Shown here in pieces: positions 27,615-37,009 of a DNA stretch of 64,000 nucleotides. The notes under the pieces are model-generated. The model searched no databases, had not been told where the DNA came from, and saw only the letters and a program-made list of their open reading frames with translations. This DNA is from JAVVEG01 sp041689205. GTDB lineage: Bacteria; Pseudomonadota; Gammaproteobacteria; Pseudomonadales; Pseudohongiellaceae. The position numbers were made by a program, and so were the translations under genes. Location of the stretch: positions 1 to 64,000 of the forward strand of contig JBDNGQ010000045.1 in NCBI GenBank assembly GCA_041689205.1. The letters are read 5' to 3'. Positions within the stretch are counted from its first letter, which is position 1, and every line of letters starts with the position of its first letter.

Positions 27615-28996
27615 ATAAACTAATTAAATTTGCCACACTTTCTGCAGCAGGTTTATTCCTGTCTGCCACCGTAATAGCACAGCCAGCGCCGTCACTGACC
27701 GATCTGCTGCGTGATGTAGAACAGGGTCGTATTGCTGAATCACAGGAACACCGTGATCGCGAGCAGCGATTCCAGCAACAGGCAAATGAGCAACAGCAGA
27801 TTTTGACTGAAACCAGACAGCGCATTACTGAAGAAGAAGGTCTCAACACCAGACTTGAAGCTGAATTCGACAGCAATCGTCAGATTATTGCCGAGCGTCG
27901 CGAATTACTGCGTGTTGCAAGGGCTGATTTGAACGAACTGCTGGGTACTATTCAAGGCGTTGCCGGTGACCTGCGCAGCAACTTTCAAAACTCCCTGATC
28001 AGTGCTCAATTTGACGGTCGAGAAGAATTTCTTGACTCGTTTATCGAACGAGTAGCCAGTGATACCGAACAGGTGCGAATCGATGAGATCGAACGTTTCT
28101 GGTTCCTTATGCAGCAGGAAATGACTGAAGCTGGGCGTGTTGTGCAGTACGAAGATATTGTCAGTCTGCCTTCAGGCGAACAGAGCACCAGAAATATAAC
28201 CCGAATTGGTTCGTTTAATGCGATTGGCGACGGTGAATACTTAAGCTATTCAGGCAACATCGGTCATCTGCAGGTTCTGCCACGTCAACCAAGTGGCAGA
28301 CTTCTGGGGCTTGCACAAGATCTTGAACAGGCCGACAGCGGTTTGCATAAAGTTGGTGTCGATCCTACCGGCGCACTTGGCGGCAGCTTGATGGCTAACC
28401 TGATCAATTTCCCGACATGGCAGGAACAGGTTCGAGACAACTCAGGCACAATCGGATATACAATTATCGCAATCGGTATTATTGGTATCCTGGTAGCGTT
28501 AATCAGATCCTTCTTGCTGACCGTGGTTGCCTCCAAGGTGAATTCACAGGTTAAGTCCGACACAGCTAACAAGAACAATCCACTGGGTCGTGTACTGCTG
28601 GTTGCGGAAGCTAATCCTACTGCCGATATCGAAACCCTCGAGCTAAAACTTGGCGAGGCAATTCTGCAGGAAACCCCTGCGCTGGAGCGCTTCCTGACCC
28701 TGATCAAGATTATTGCCACCATAGCACCTCTGATGGGTCTGCTTGGAACGGTAACGGGTATGATTCTGGTGTTCCAGCAGATCACTGTTTACGGTGCGGG
28801 CGATCCAACAATCATGGCCGGCGGTATCTCCATGGCGTTGATGACCACGGTACTGGGTATTGTTGTTGCTATTCCTACGGTGCTTATGCACACCTGGGTT
28901 AAGAGCAAAAGCGACCGGATTATCCATATCCTTGAGGAACAGGCTACCGGCATTATTGCTCGGAAAGCTGAAGCCTCTAATAGATCCAAAGCTTAA
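27611..28996 (+). CDS. Long MotA/TolQ/ExbB-family protein (TtpC-like)
   Basis: The protein has 461 residues. A signal peptide (…ATVIAQ|PAP) is followed by a charged coiled-coil periplasmic region (about 25-130) and a mixed domain. The ExbB-type proton channel fills the C-terminal third, with membrane helices near 285-305, 365-395 and 405-430 (ATIAPLMGLLGTVTGMI is the signature). This extended layout is that of TtpC, an extra component needed by Vibrio TonB2 systems. It is transcribed with its own shorter ExbB, ExbD and TonB. Confidence 0.9.
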   Translation: MNKLIKFATLSAAGLFLSATVIAQPAPSLTDLLRDVEQGRIAESQEHRDREQRFQQQANEQQQILTETRQRITEEEGLNTRLEAEFDSNRQIIAERRELLRVARADLNELLGTIQGVAGDLRSNFQNSLISAQFDGREEFLDSFIERVASDTEQVRIDEIERFWFLMQQEMTEAGRVVQYEDIVSLPSGEQSTRNITRIGSFNAIGDGEYLSYSGNIGHLQVLPRQPSGRLLGLAQDLEQADSGLHKVGVDPTGALGGSLMANLINFPTWQEQVRDNSGTIGYTIIAIGIIGILVALIRSFLLTVVASKVNSQVKSDTANKNNPLGRVLLVAEANPTADIETLELKLGEAILQETPALERFLTLIKIIATIAPLMGLLGTVTGMILVFQQITVYGAGDPTIMAGGISMALMTTVLGIVVAIPTVLMHTWVKSKSDRIIHILEEQATGIIARKAEASNRSKA

Positions 28997-29016
28997 GTAG
29001 ATAGAGGGGATCGATT

Positions 29017-29547
29017 ATGTATTTCACTCTACTCGACACGTTTGATGCCATCCTGGGTTTCATGAACCAGGGTGGGGAAGTGCTCTGGGTTATTGCCGGT
29101 CTGTTATTGTTAATGTGGTCGCTTGTGTTTGAACGCGTGTGGTATCTGCATTCAAGCCATGCCAAAAGAGTTAAACAGACTCTGGCGGCGTGGAACTCAC
29201 GAACAGACACCAGCTCATGGCGTGCAAGACAGATCCGTAACATGATGATTTCGCAGGTATCGTTGGATCTGAAGTCCTCGATGCCAATGATTGAATCTCT
29301 GGTGATGATCTGTCCATTGCTGGGCTTGATTGGAACGGTAACCGGTATGATTGAGGTCTTCTATGTGATGGCTCTCACCGGCGGTGGGGACGCAAAATCG
29401 ATGGCAGGTGGAGTATCAAAAGCCACCATCCCAACCATGGCTGGCATGGTTGGAGCGCTGTCAGGCATCTTTGCCGCAAACTGGCTGAAGCACAGGATGG
29501 ATCGTGATATTGAACTTCTCGAAGACAACATGGCTCTAAATACTTAA
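29017..29547 (+). CDS. exbB: ExbB-type biopolymer transport protein
   Basis: This 176-residue inner-membrane proton-channel subunit has three membrane helices (about 18-38, 90-115, 130-155) and the MotA/TolQ/ExbB signature LVMICPLLGLIGTVTGMIEV. It is short for ExbB, as in TonB2-type systems. It sits between the TtpC-like gene and exbD, with small gaps. Confidence 0.92.
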   Translation: MYFTLLDTFDAILGFMNQGGEVLWVIAGLLLLMWSLVFERVWYLHSSHAKRVKQTLAAWNSRTDTSSWRARQIRNMMISQVSLDLKSSMPMIESLVMICPLLGLIGTVTGMIEVFYVMALTGGGDAKSMAGGVSKATIPTMAGMVGALSGIFAANWLKHRMDRDIELLEDNMALNT

Positions 29548-29568
29548 CACAGTTTAAAAGGCATTATC

Positions 29569-29979
29569 ATGAAAAGTGGTTTAATGAGAAAACGTGGTGA
29601 TGAAGGCGGTCCAGGCGAAATTGACCTCACCCCAATGCTGGATGTGGTATTCATTCTGTTGATCTTCTTCATTGTTACCTCAGTGTTTATCACTGAAGCA
29701 GGTATCGACGTACTAAAGCCTGAGGCGTCTACAGCTGAGCCAAAATCAAAGGATCTGATATTGATCGCGGTTAGTTCTGAGGGACAGGTATGGATTGATG
29801 GCGAGGAAATAGACCCGCGCTTCATCCGCGCTCGCTTTGAACTGCGATTGGCAGACACCCCGAATGCATCGGTCGTCATACAGGGCGACCGGGCCGCGCA
29901 AAATGAGCATGTGATGGCAATTTTGCGCGCCGCAAGGGATGCCGAGATAGCCAGCGTTTCTATATCAACGGAGGCATAA
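29569..29979 (+). CDS. exbD: ExbD-type biopolymer transport protein
   Basis: This 136-residue protein has a single N-terminal membrane helix that contains the proton-accepting aspartate (LTPMLDVVFILL, Asp25). A periplasmic ExbD/TolR domain follows. It partners the adjacent ExbB and TonB to energise outer-membrane receptors. tonB starts 2 bases after its stop. Confidence 0.93.
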   Translation: MKSGLMRKRGDEGGPGEIDLTPMLDVVFILLIFFIVTSVFITEAGIDVLKPEASTAEPKSKDLILIAVSSEGQVWIDGEEIDPRFIRARFELRLADTPNASVVIQGDRAAQNEHVMAILRAARDAEIASVSISTEA

Positions 29980-29981
29980 CG

Positions 29982-30593
29982 ATGATTGCTGTTAGATGGT
30001 TGGTTTCCATAGCATTGGGGGGGTTGATTACTCTCGTGCTGTTTTACATGATGCAGGCTTTGATTGCGACCGGCGCACAACTGACGCAAACCAGTAACGT
30101 GATCCGGATTGTCGATGCAACCATGCCGGAAATCGTCATGGAAGTGGTTCGGGAAATTGAGAAACCACAACCAATAGAAGAACAAAATGAGCCGCCCCCC
30201 CCACCGGATCGTTCGATCAACATGGATACAGGACCAAGCTTGAATATTCAGCGCACCGCAGTAGATGTGGACGTTGGTCTAAATTTTGGTGGTGCCTCCT
30301 TGAACGTCTCTGATGGTGAAATGCTGCCGTTGGTAAACGTTACCCCGCAGTATCCTACCCGTGCGGCGTCACGTGGGATTGAAGGATGGTGCCAGGTGCG
30401 TTTTACTGTGACAGATACCGGTGGTGTAACTGATGTCGTTGTTGTGGATGGCGAACCAAGAGGAATGTTTGATCAATCTTCTGTCAGGGCTGCGGAACGC
30501 TTCCGATTCCAGCCTCGTGTAGTCAATGGTCAAGGCGTTGCAGTACCCGGCGTGCAGTATGTATTTCGTTATCAATTGGAGGGTGATCAATGA
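29982..30593 (+). CDS. tonB: TonB family energy transducer
   Basis: This 203-residue protein has an N-terminal membrane anchor (about 7-30) and a short Glu/Pro spacer (EKPQPIEEQNEPPPPP). The C-terminal TonB domain starts near residue 110 (LVNVTPQYPTRAASRGIEG) and contains VRAAERFRFQP. The spacer is short, as in TonB2-type proteins. It overlaps the TPR gene by 4 bases. No TonB-dependent receptor gene lies in this window. Confidence 0.93.
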   Translation: MIAVRWLVSIALGGLITLVLFYMMQALIATGAQLTQTSNVIRIVDATMPEIVMEVVREIEKPQPIEEQNEPPPPPDRSINMDTGPSLNIQRTAVDVDVGLNFGGASLNVSDGEMLPLVNVTPQYPTRAASRGIEGWCQVRFTVTDTGGVTDVVVVDGEPRGMFDQSSVRAAERFRFQPRVVNGQGVAVPGVQYVFRYQLEGDQ

Positions 30594-31948
30594 GTTATCT
30601 TAAATCATTCCCAGGCAAGAAGAAGTGTCTTGCCTTTATGTCTGCGGCCTTGGTTAGCGCGTCAATGATGGGTTCACTGGGCTTCTCGGCGGCGACCTAC
30701 GCACAGAACGAACCCCGACAGCCACCGCCTACTCGATCATCTGAGGTCCTTTCAGATAGAGTGTATCGTGCTATTGCAGCGATTCAGGAACTGATGGCTC
30801 CTGAGGACGTCAATAAACAACCGGATCTGGTGCGCGCCAAGGTTGAACTGGATGCACTGAATCAGCGTTATGACTCAATGAACGACTTTGAAAAGTCGAC
30901 TTTATTGAACTTCTATACCAACTATTATCTTAGTACGGATAATGTGTCTGAAGCGCTGAAAATCTTCGAGAGAATTCTGACAATTGAGAATCTTCGGATA
31001 GAAATGCGTCTGCGATCACTACAGGCTCTCGGACAGTTATATGCTGGAGAGGATCGTTTTCGCGAATCTATTGATGCCCTTACCCGCTGGCGAGAAATAT
31101 CAGAAGAAGAAAATGAGATGATTTTCCTCTTGCTGGTAAACGGTCATTACAATCTTGAAGAGTTTGCGATAGCTATTCCTTTTTTGACTCAGCACATGGA
31201 CATGCTTGCTGCACAAGGCAAGCCAATCGCCAGAAATATCTACAGCCTGATGTTTCAGATGCAGGTTGAGCTTGAGGATTATCCGGCCGCTGAATCAGTT
31301 GCCAAACAGATGGTCGTCTTATTCGATGAGCCTCAGGATTGGCGTAATCTGGCCGCTGTGTACGGCATGCTGGAAAACGACAAGAACCGTGTAGAGACCC
31401 TCGCACTTACCTATCAAAAAGGGTATATGCAGAATGAGGCTGAATACATGAATCTTGCGCAGTCGCTGGCTGGCAGTGATGCGCCTTATCAAGGAGCAAA
31501 GATCCTTCAAAAAGGACTGGAGGAAGGCATAGTTGAAGAGAAGGTCGAAAATCTTGAACGCCTCACACAAATGTATCTAATGGCCAGTGAATATGAAATG
31601 GCACTGGAGCCTGCGCGGAAAGCGGCTGAAATGGCTGAGAGTGGCGATGCGTATGACTACCTGGGCTATATTTACGTCATGTTGCATGATTATAAAAGCG
31701 CAGCGGATGCAATTAAAACGGCTGTGCAACGTGGTGGTTTGAAAGATGCAGGCGAGACGCAGCTATTCCTCGCCCGTGCTCTGCTGGAAATTGAAGATTA
31801 TGCCGGTGCTGCAACCGCCGCACAGGAATCTCAGAGACTGGGTAACAACGGTGCGCGACAGTACATCACCCATATTGAACGGCAGCGTGAATGGCGTGCA
31901 AATCTGGATAGAAGAAAAGCTGATGCGATAGATTTTTATCGCTCATAA
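30590..31948 (+). CDS. Exported TPR-repeat protein of the TonB operon
   Basis: This 452-residue protein has a signal peptide (…SAATYAQ|NEP) and several tetratricopeptide-like helical repeats across about residues 70-430 (for example YDYLGYIYVMLHDYKSAADAI). It is the last gene of the six-gene operon and overlaps tonB by 4 bases. TPR proteins in this position occur in Vibrio-type TonB2 clusters and probably scaffold the complex in the periplasm. A strong terminator follows. Confidence 0.88.
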   Translation: MSYLKSFPGKKKCLAFMSAALVSASMMGSLGFSAATYAQNEPRQPPPTRSSEVLSDRVYRAIAAIQELMAPEDVNKQPDLVRAKVELDALNQRYDSMNDFEKSTLLNFYTNYYLSTDNVSEALKIFERILTIENLRIEMRLRSLQALGQLYAGEDRFRESIDALTRWREISEEENEMIFLLLVNGHYNLEEFAIAIPFLTQHMDMLAAQGKPIARNIYSLMFQMQVELEDYPAAESVAKQMVVLFDEPQDWRNLAAVYGMLENDKNRVETLALTYQKGYMQNEAEYMNLAQSLAGSDAPYQGAKILQKGLEEGIVEEKVENLERLTQMYLMASEYEMALEPARKAAEMAESGDAYDYLGYIYVMLHDYKSAADAIKTAVQRGGLKDAGETQLFLARALLEIEDYAGAATAAQESQRLGNNGARQYITHIERQREWRANLDRRKADAIDFYRS

Positions 31949-31959
31949 TTGACGAAGCG

Positions 31960-31988
31960 CTTGAAACGAGCGCATTCTGTCCCCATAA
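31960..31988 (+). promoter_or_regulatory. Sigma-32 (heat-shock) promoter of htpG
   Basis: CTTGAAA (31960-31966), 14 bases of spacer, then CCCCAT (31981-31986) match the RpoH consensus CTTGAAA-N11-16-CCCCATNT very closely. htpG is a classical heat-shock gene, which fits. Transcription should begin near 31993-31996, within the left arm of the terminator hairpin of the upstream operon. Confidence 0.85.
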
Positions 31989-31990
31989 AG

Positions 31991-32034
31991 AACCCGGGCA
32001 CTTTGCAGATACTGCTTAAGTCCCCGGGTTTTTT
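31991..32034 (+). terminator. Rho-independent terminator of the TonB operon
   Basis: AACCCGGG (31991-31998) pairs with CCCGGGTT (32023-32030). Weaker inner pairing (CACTT with AAGT) is possible, and TTTTTT follows. It lies 42 bases after the TPR gene and immediately upstream of htpG. The htpG transcript initiates inside it. Confidence 0.85.
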
Positions 32035-32061
32035 ATTGAACAAATTTTAGAGGTTGTGTTG

Positions 32062-33978
32062 ATGACTACAGAGACTAAGAAAGAAACTCGCGGTTTTGAA
32101 ACTGAGGCCAAACAACTGCTTCATCTGATGATCCATTCCCTCTACAGTAATAAAGAAGTGTTTCTGCGTGAGCTGATTTCAAATGCCTCCGACGCTGCAG
32201 ATAAGCTGCGTTTTGAAGCTCTTTCCAAACCAGAAATATATGAGAACGACTCAGAGCTGAAAGTGCAGATCGATTTTGACAAAGAGGCAGGCACTGTCAC
32301 TATTTCTGATAACGGTATTGGCATGAACCGGGACGAGGTAATCAGCAACCTTGGTACTATCGCCAGGTCCGGAACAGCGCAATTTCTTAACTCTCTTAGC
32401 GGCGATCAGCAAAAAGACGCTCAGTTAATCGGTCAATTCGGAGTAGGTTTCTATTCTGCATTTATTGTCGCATCAGAAGTAGAGGTCCTGACACGGAAAG
32501 CCGGCAGTTCACCCTCTGAAGGAACCCGCTGGGTATCCGCAGGTGAAGCAGATTACACAATCGAAGCAATTGAAAAATCCACTCGCGGTACCATCGTGAT
32601 CTTGCATTTGCGGGCTGATGAAAAGGAATTTGCTGAAAGTTATAGACTGAAACATATCGTCAAAAAATACGCTGATCATATTGCGATTCCTGTATTGATG
32701 GCTAAGCAGAGCACTGGCGCTGCAGACAATGCTGAACAGGACGCGTTAGCAGAACCCGTCTATGAAGCAGTCAATGCCGCGCAGGCATTGTGGACGCGCC
32801 CCCGTACTGACATTAAAGACGAGGAATACAAAGAATTCTATAAACACGTGTCTCATGACTTCCAGGATCCACTTAGCTGGAGTCACAACAAAGTCGAAGG
32901 CAAACTCGAATACACCGGTCTGCTGTATATCCCGTCTAAAGCCCCCTTTGATCTTTGGAATCGTGATGGTGCCCGCGGTTTGAAGTTGTATGTGCAACGG
33001 GTGTTTATCATGGATGAGGCAGAACAATTCATGCCTTTGTATCTGCGCTTCATTAAAGGCATTGTGGATTCCAATGATATTTCTTTGAATGTATCCAGAG
33101 AGATTCTGCAGAAAGATCCTGTGGTCGATTCGATGCGCAGCGCGCTGACAAAACGCGCCTTGGATATGATTGCCAAACTTAAGAAGAACGACAAGGAAAA
33201 ATATGCAGGTTTTTGGAAAGAATTTGGCCAGGTGCTGAAAGAGGGGCCTGCTGAAGATTTTACTAATCGAGAAAATGTCGCCAAACTATTATTGTTTGCG
33301 TCTACTGAATCCAGTGGCAGTGAACAGGATCAGAACCTTGAAGACTATGTATCACGCATGAAGCCGGAGCAGGAAAAAATCTACTACCTGGTTGCAGATT
33401 CATATAAGGCAGCAAAGAACAGCCCGCATTTGGAAATATTCCGCAAAAAAGGTATCGAAGTAGTGCTTATGTCTGATCGCATTGACGAATGGCTGATGAG
33501 TCACCTGCACGAGTTTGATGGCAAACAACTTCAGGATGTCAGTCGCGGTTCCCTTGATCTTGGCAAACTTGAAGATCAGGAAGAAAAGAAAGAGCACGAG
33601 GAGGTAGAGAAGAAATTCGAGTCACTGGTTGAGCGTATCAAGACCAGTCTTGGCGACCAGGTTCAGCAGGTTCGCGTTACCCATCGGCTGACTGGATCAC
33701 CAGCCTGCCTGGTCATCAATGAAGATGAGATGGGCGCTCAGATGCGTCGGATTATGGAAGCATCTGGTCAGGCAGTACCGGAGACCAAGCCTAACTTTGA
33801 AATCAATCCATCACATCCATTGATGATGAAGCTTGATACTGAGCAGGATGAAGATCGGTTTGCTGATCTGGTTTCGGTATTGTTTGATCAGGCCAGTCTG
33901 GCAGAAGGTCGTATGCTGGATGACCCTGCCAGCTTCACTCAGCGGCTGAACAAGTTACTGCTCGAGTTGTGCGATTAG
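32062..33978 (+). CDS. htpG: Molecular chaperone HtpG (Hsp90)
   Basis: This is the cytosolic Hsp90 homodimer, an ATP-dependent chaperone. It has 638 residues. The GHKL ATPase motifs are present: LRELISNASDAADKLR, DNGIGMNRDE and GQFGVGFYSAFIVA. The middle and C-terminal dimerisation domains follow to the end. I use the ATG at 32062 with GAGG 8 bases upstream; an in-frame GTG at 32056 is possible. Regulation by sigma-32 is visible upstream. Confidence 0.97.
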   Translation: MTTETKKETRGFETEAKQLLHLMIHSLYSNKEVFLRELISNASDAADKLRFEALSKPEIYENDSELKVQIDFDKEAGTVTISDNGIGMNRDEVISNLGTIARSGTAQFLNSLSGDQQKDAQLIGQFGVGFYSAFIVASEVEVLTRKAGSSPSEGTRWVSAGEADYTIEAIEKSTRGTIVILHLRADEKEFAESYRLKHIVKKYADHIAIPVLMAKQSTGAADNAEQDALAEPVYEAVNAAQALWTRPRTDIKDEEYKEFYKHVSHDFQDPLSWSHNKVEGKLEYTGLLYIPSKAPFDLWNRDGARGLKLYVQRVFIMDEAEQFMPLYLRFIKGIVDSNDISLNVSREILQKDPVVDSMRSALTKRALDMIAKLKKNDKEKYAGFWKEFGQVLKEGPAEDFTNRENVAKLLLFASTESSGSEQDQNLEDYVSRMKPEQEKIYYLVADSYKAAKNSPHLEIFRKKGIEVVLMSDRIDEWLMSHLHEFDGKQLQDVSRGSLDLGKLEDQEEKKEHEEVEKKFESLVERIKTSLGDQVQQVRVTHRLTGSPACLVINEDEMGAQMRRIMEASGQAVPETKPNFEINPSHPLMMKLDTEQDEDRFADLVSVLFDQASLAEGRMLDDPASFTQRLNKLLLELCD

Positions 33979-33989
33979 CAGAGAATAAT

Positions 33990-34024
33990 GGGGACAGGGT
34001 GATAACACCTTGCCCCCTGTTTTC
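33990..34024. terminator. Terminator between convergent htpG and argS
   Basis: A 12-bp stem (one A-C mismatch, one G-T) runs from GGGGACAGGGTG (33990-34001) to CACCTTGCCCCC (34006-34017), with an ATAA loop. TGTTTT follows on the plus strand. It serves htpG and may act for argS from the other side. Confidence 0.7.
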
Positions 34025-34038
34025 CACAACATCCGCTC

Positions 34039-35841
34039 CTACATCTGCTCCAGCGTTTCAATACCCAACAGCGATAAACCTCTGTTTAAGGTTTCCGCGG
34101 TCAGTTGCGCAAGTGCCAGCCTGCTGGCACGCTCGCTGTCAGCGGCCTTCAGTATCGGGCAGAATTCATAGAAACGCATGAATGTGCCAGCCAGTTCATA
34201 CAAATATTGGCACAGGTAATTTGGATAACACTCAGTAGCAACCACCTGAACGGTTTCTGGAAACTGCAGAATCTTTAATACCAGTGCGCGTTCTTCTGCT
34301 GCACTTATCTTGATCTGTGCAGGAAACACCGTACCATTCTCTGCCGCGTGCTCCAGTCTGCCTTCGGAGCTGCTCTCTGCGACACTCCTGCGCAGAATAC
34401 TTTTGATACGGGCATAAGCATAAAGCATATAGGGCGCGGTATTTCCTTCAAAGGACAGCATACTGGACCAGTCAAACACATAATCGCTGGTGCGGTTTTT
34501 AGACAGCTCTGAGTACTTAACTGCAGCAATGCCCACTTTGTCGGCGATAGCCTGTCGTTGTGTTTCGATAAGCTCGGGATTCTTCTCAGTAACCAGATCA
34601 AATGCCCGTTTGATAGCTTCAGTCAACAGATCCTTGAGTTTTACGGTATCACCACTGCGGGTCCTGAACGGCCTGCCATCTTCGCCCATCATGGTGCCGT
34701 AGGCCAGATGTTCCAGTTGACATCCGTCACTTACAAATCCGGCTTTACGGGCAATTGCGAAAATCTGTTGAAAATGCAGACTCTGGCGGGCATCAACTAC
34801 GTACAGGATGCGATCAGCCGCCAGCGCCTGGCTGCGGAAGCGCAGGGCAGCCAGGTCGGTACTGGCATAGAGGTAGCCACCATCACTCTTCTGCACAATG
34901 GCAGGCAGGGGAGAGCCTTCTTTGCCAGTAAACTCTGGCAGGAACACACATTTTGCACCTTCGGAAACGGTCAGCAGACCTTTTTCATCGAGTTTATTTA
35001 TAATGTCAGCCAATTCATTGTTATAGAAACTTTCAGGGCGCAGATCTGCGCGCGTCAAACTGACATTAAGCAATTCATAAACCTCCTCACAATGGTGCAG
35101 CGACTCATCGATAAACTGCTGCCAGACCTGCAGGCAGCGCCCATCTCCCTGTTGCAACCGCACTACATAGGATCTGGCGGTTTCAGCAAATTGAGGTTCT
35201 TTGTCGAAGCGCTCCTTGGCGGTTCGGTAAAAGGCTTCCAGATCGGCCAGTTGGCGGGGTAACTCCTCTCCGGATGTCGTCATCGACTCCATATGAGCGA
35301 TCAACATACCGAACTGAGTGCCCCAGTCACCTACATGGTTCTGTCTTATGACGGTTTGTCCGGATGCCTCCAACACACGCACAATACAGTCACCGATAAT
35401 AGTGCCGCGCAGATGCCCAACATGCATTTCCTTGGCCAGATTAGGGCTGGAATAATCGACTACTACTCGAACAGCCGGGCTATCTGTATCTGTCATTATT
35501 TCCGGCTTTTCTATAAACACAGCAGCTCTCTGTGACAAGACCTTGTCATTCAGCACCAGGTTGATGAATCCTGGACCTGCAACCTCTGCCCGCGCGAGCA
35601 AAGGTTCCGTTCCCACGCCTGATAACTGCGGACGATTGATCAGTTCATCAACCACTTTTTGAGCCATCTCTCTGGGATTGGTTTTCACCTGCCTGGCAAT
35701 AGCCATGACACCATTGGCCTGATAATCCCCGAACTCCGGTCTGGAAGCATAAATAACCTGAGCACGACATTCTGCAATGCCTGTTACCCGGCTGATTGCC
35801 TCGCTGACACTTCGCTCCAGAGTCTGCCTGATCGTTAACAT
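34039..35841 (-). CDS. argS: Arginine--tRNA ligase
   Basis: This class I synthetase charges tRNA-Arg. The protein has 600 residues when started at the ATG at 35841 (MLTIRQTLER). The frame is open 24 codons further upstream, but that extension is not like the family. The arginyl N-terminal domain, the HIGH-type motif HVGHLRGTIIGD, and the C-terminal DALR anticodon-binding domain (YAYARIKSILR to the end) are present. A canonical KMSKS is not obvious, as in many ArgRS. It converges on htpG and is divergent from rluC. Confidence 0.96.
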   Translation of the reverse strand: MLTIRQTLERSVSEAISRVTGIAECRAQVIYASRPEFGDYQANGVMAIARQVKTNPREMAQKVVDELINRPQLSGVGTEPLLARAEVAGPGFINLVLNDKVLSQRAAVFIEKPEIMTDTDSPAVRVVVDYSSPNLAKEMHVGHLRGTIIGDCIVRVLEASGQTVIRQNHVGDWGTQFGMLIAHMESMTTSGEELPRQLADLEAFYRTAKERFDKEPQFAETARSYVVRLQQGDGRCLQVWQQFIDESLHHCEEVYELLNVSLTRADLRPESFYNNELADIINKLDEKGLLTVSEGAKCVFLPEFTGKEGSPLPAIVQKSDGGYLYASTDLAALRFRSQALAADRILYVVDARQSLHFQQIFAIARKAGFVSDGCQLEHLAYGTMMGEDGRPFRTRSGDTVKLKDLLTEAIKRAFDLVTEKNPELIETQRQAIADKVGIAAVKYSELSKNRTSDYVFDWSSMLSFEGNTAPYMLYAYARIKSILRRSVAESSSEGRLEHAAENGTVFPAQIKISAAEERALVLKILQFPETVQVVATECYPNYLCQYLYELAGTFMRFYEFCPILKAADSERASRLALAQLTAETLNRGLSLLGIETLEQM

Positions 35842-35925
35842 CGAGTCTTTCCCATTGATCCTGTTTAAATTGCCTGCGCACGGCTGCGCGACCGCGAATT
35901 GTACACTATTCACCGGGATTGCTGT

Positions 35926-35955
35926 TTAGCATAAGCGCTGTGCTTGCTATATAAT
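35926..35955 (+). promoter_or_regulatory. Candidate promoter of rluC
   Basis: TTAGCA (35926-35931, 4 of 6) and a perfect TATAAT (35950-35955) are 18 bp apart. The transcript would carry a leader of about 85 bases, including a CGCCG…CGGCG hairpin just after the start. Confidence 0.5.
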
Positions 35956-36046
35956 CGCCGACTTTTCCGGCGAATTTCCGGGTATTATGTGAATCGCGCT
36001 CTGAGTGCGTTTTTTATCCACCAATCTCAATGACAGCAGAATCGCT

Positions 36047-36985
36047 ATGACCGCAGACAACAAAGGGGTACAACTGCTGGAAGTGTCTGAGGATTCCGCC
36101 GATCAGCGAATCGATAACTATTTGACCAGTCGCCTGAAAGGCGTTCCTCGCTCGCATCTGTACCGCCTGATACGTAAAGGCGAAATTCGTGTCAATAAAA
36201 AACGAGTCAAACCTGAGACTCGCTTAAAAACGGGTGATATTGTCCGCATTGCACCAGTTCGCGTGAGTGTTGCCGAAATGCCTGCCGCACCAGGAAATTC
36301 GTTGATAGCATTAATCAAGCAGAGCATTCTTTTTGAAAATGAGCAGGTGATGGTGATCAATAAACCGCAGGGCCTTGCGGTGCATGCAGGCTCTGGGGTC
36401 CGACAGGGGCTTATCGAAGCCTTGCGTTATATCTATCAGGACCAGCCCTTTCTGGAGTTAGTACATCGCTTGGATAAAGATACATCAGGTTGCATTCTTA
36501 TTGCCAAAAATTCTAAAACACTCAAGCACCTGCAGCAGGAAATTAAAGCAAAAGAACTTCAAAAAACCTACTACGCTCTGGTTCATGGCGCATGGCCGGA
36601 GAGCCTGCAATCCATTGATGCACCCTTGCTGAAAAAATCTGCAGAATCCGGCAGCGGGGTGGTGACCGTGGACACCGAGGGTAAGGCATCGCTTACCCAT
36701 TTTGCTGTATTACAACGGTTCTGGGGTGCCACTCTTGTTCAGGCTATGCCAATTACTGGTCGCACCCATCAGATCCGCGTCCATTGTCAGTATGCCGGTC
36801 ATCCGATTGTGGGTGATAATAAATATACCCCGCATACCGCTAATTCCTTAAGTGCAACGAGATCTCTCTGCCTGCATGCCGCCGGACTGAATTTCACTTT
36901 ACCTGATTCAAAAAAGCATTTTAAAGTTGAAGCGCCGCTTGGAAACAATATGGCAGCGATAATAAGTCGGCTTGAACCCGCTTAA
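36047..36985 (+). CDS. rluC: 23S rRNA pseudouridine synthase RluC
   Basis: RluC modifies uridines in 23S rRNA (positions 955, 2504 and 2580 in E. coli). It has 312 residues from the ATG at 36047. An N-terminal S4 RNA-binding domain (RIDNYLTSRLKGVPRSHLYR) precedes the RluA-type catalytic domain with HRLDKDTSG. The motif GRTHQIRVH is also present. The frame extends to 36005, but the extra residues are not conserved. RluC lies upstream of yceD-rpmF in most Gammaproteobacteria, as here. Confidence 0.94.
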   Translation: MTADNKGVQLLEVSEDSADQRIDNYLTSRLKGVPRSHLYRLIRKGEIRVNKKRVKPETRLKTGDIVRIAPVRVSVAEMPAAPGNSLIALIKQSILFENEQVMVINKPQGLAVHAGSGVRQGLIEALRYIYQDQPFLELVHRLDKDTSGCILIAKNSKTLKHLQQEIKAKELQKTYYALVHGAWPESLQSIDAPLLKKSAESGSGVVTVDTEGKASLTHFAVLQRFWGATLVQAMPITGRTHQIRVHCQYAGHPIVGDNKYTPHTANSLSATRSLCLHAAGLNFTLPDSKKHFKVEAPLGNNMAAIISRLEPA

Positions 36986-37009
36986 CATTGCATTAAGTTG
37001 TCATTTTTT

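Noticed and set aside
34558..35262. 234-codon open frame on the plus strand
   Set aside because: It is the complement of the well-supported argS gene and has no recognisable domains.
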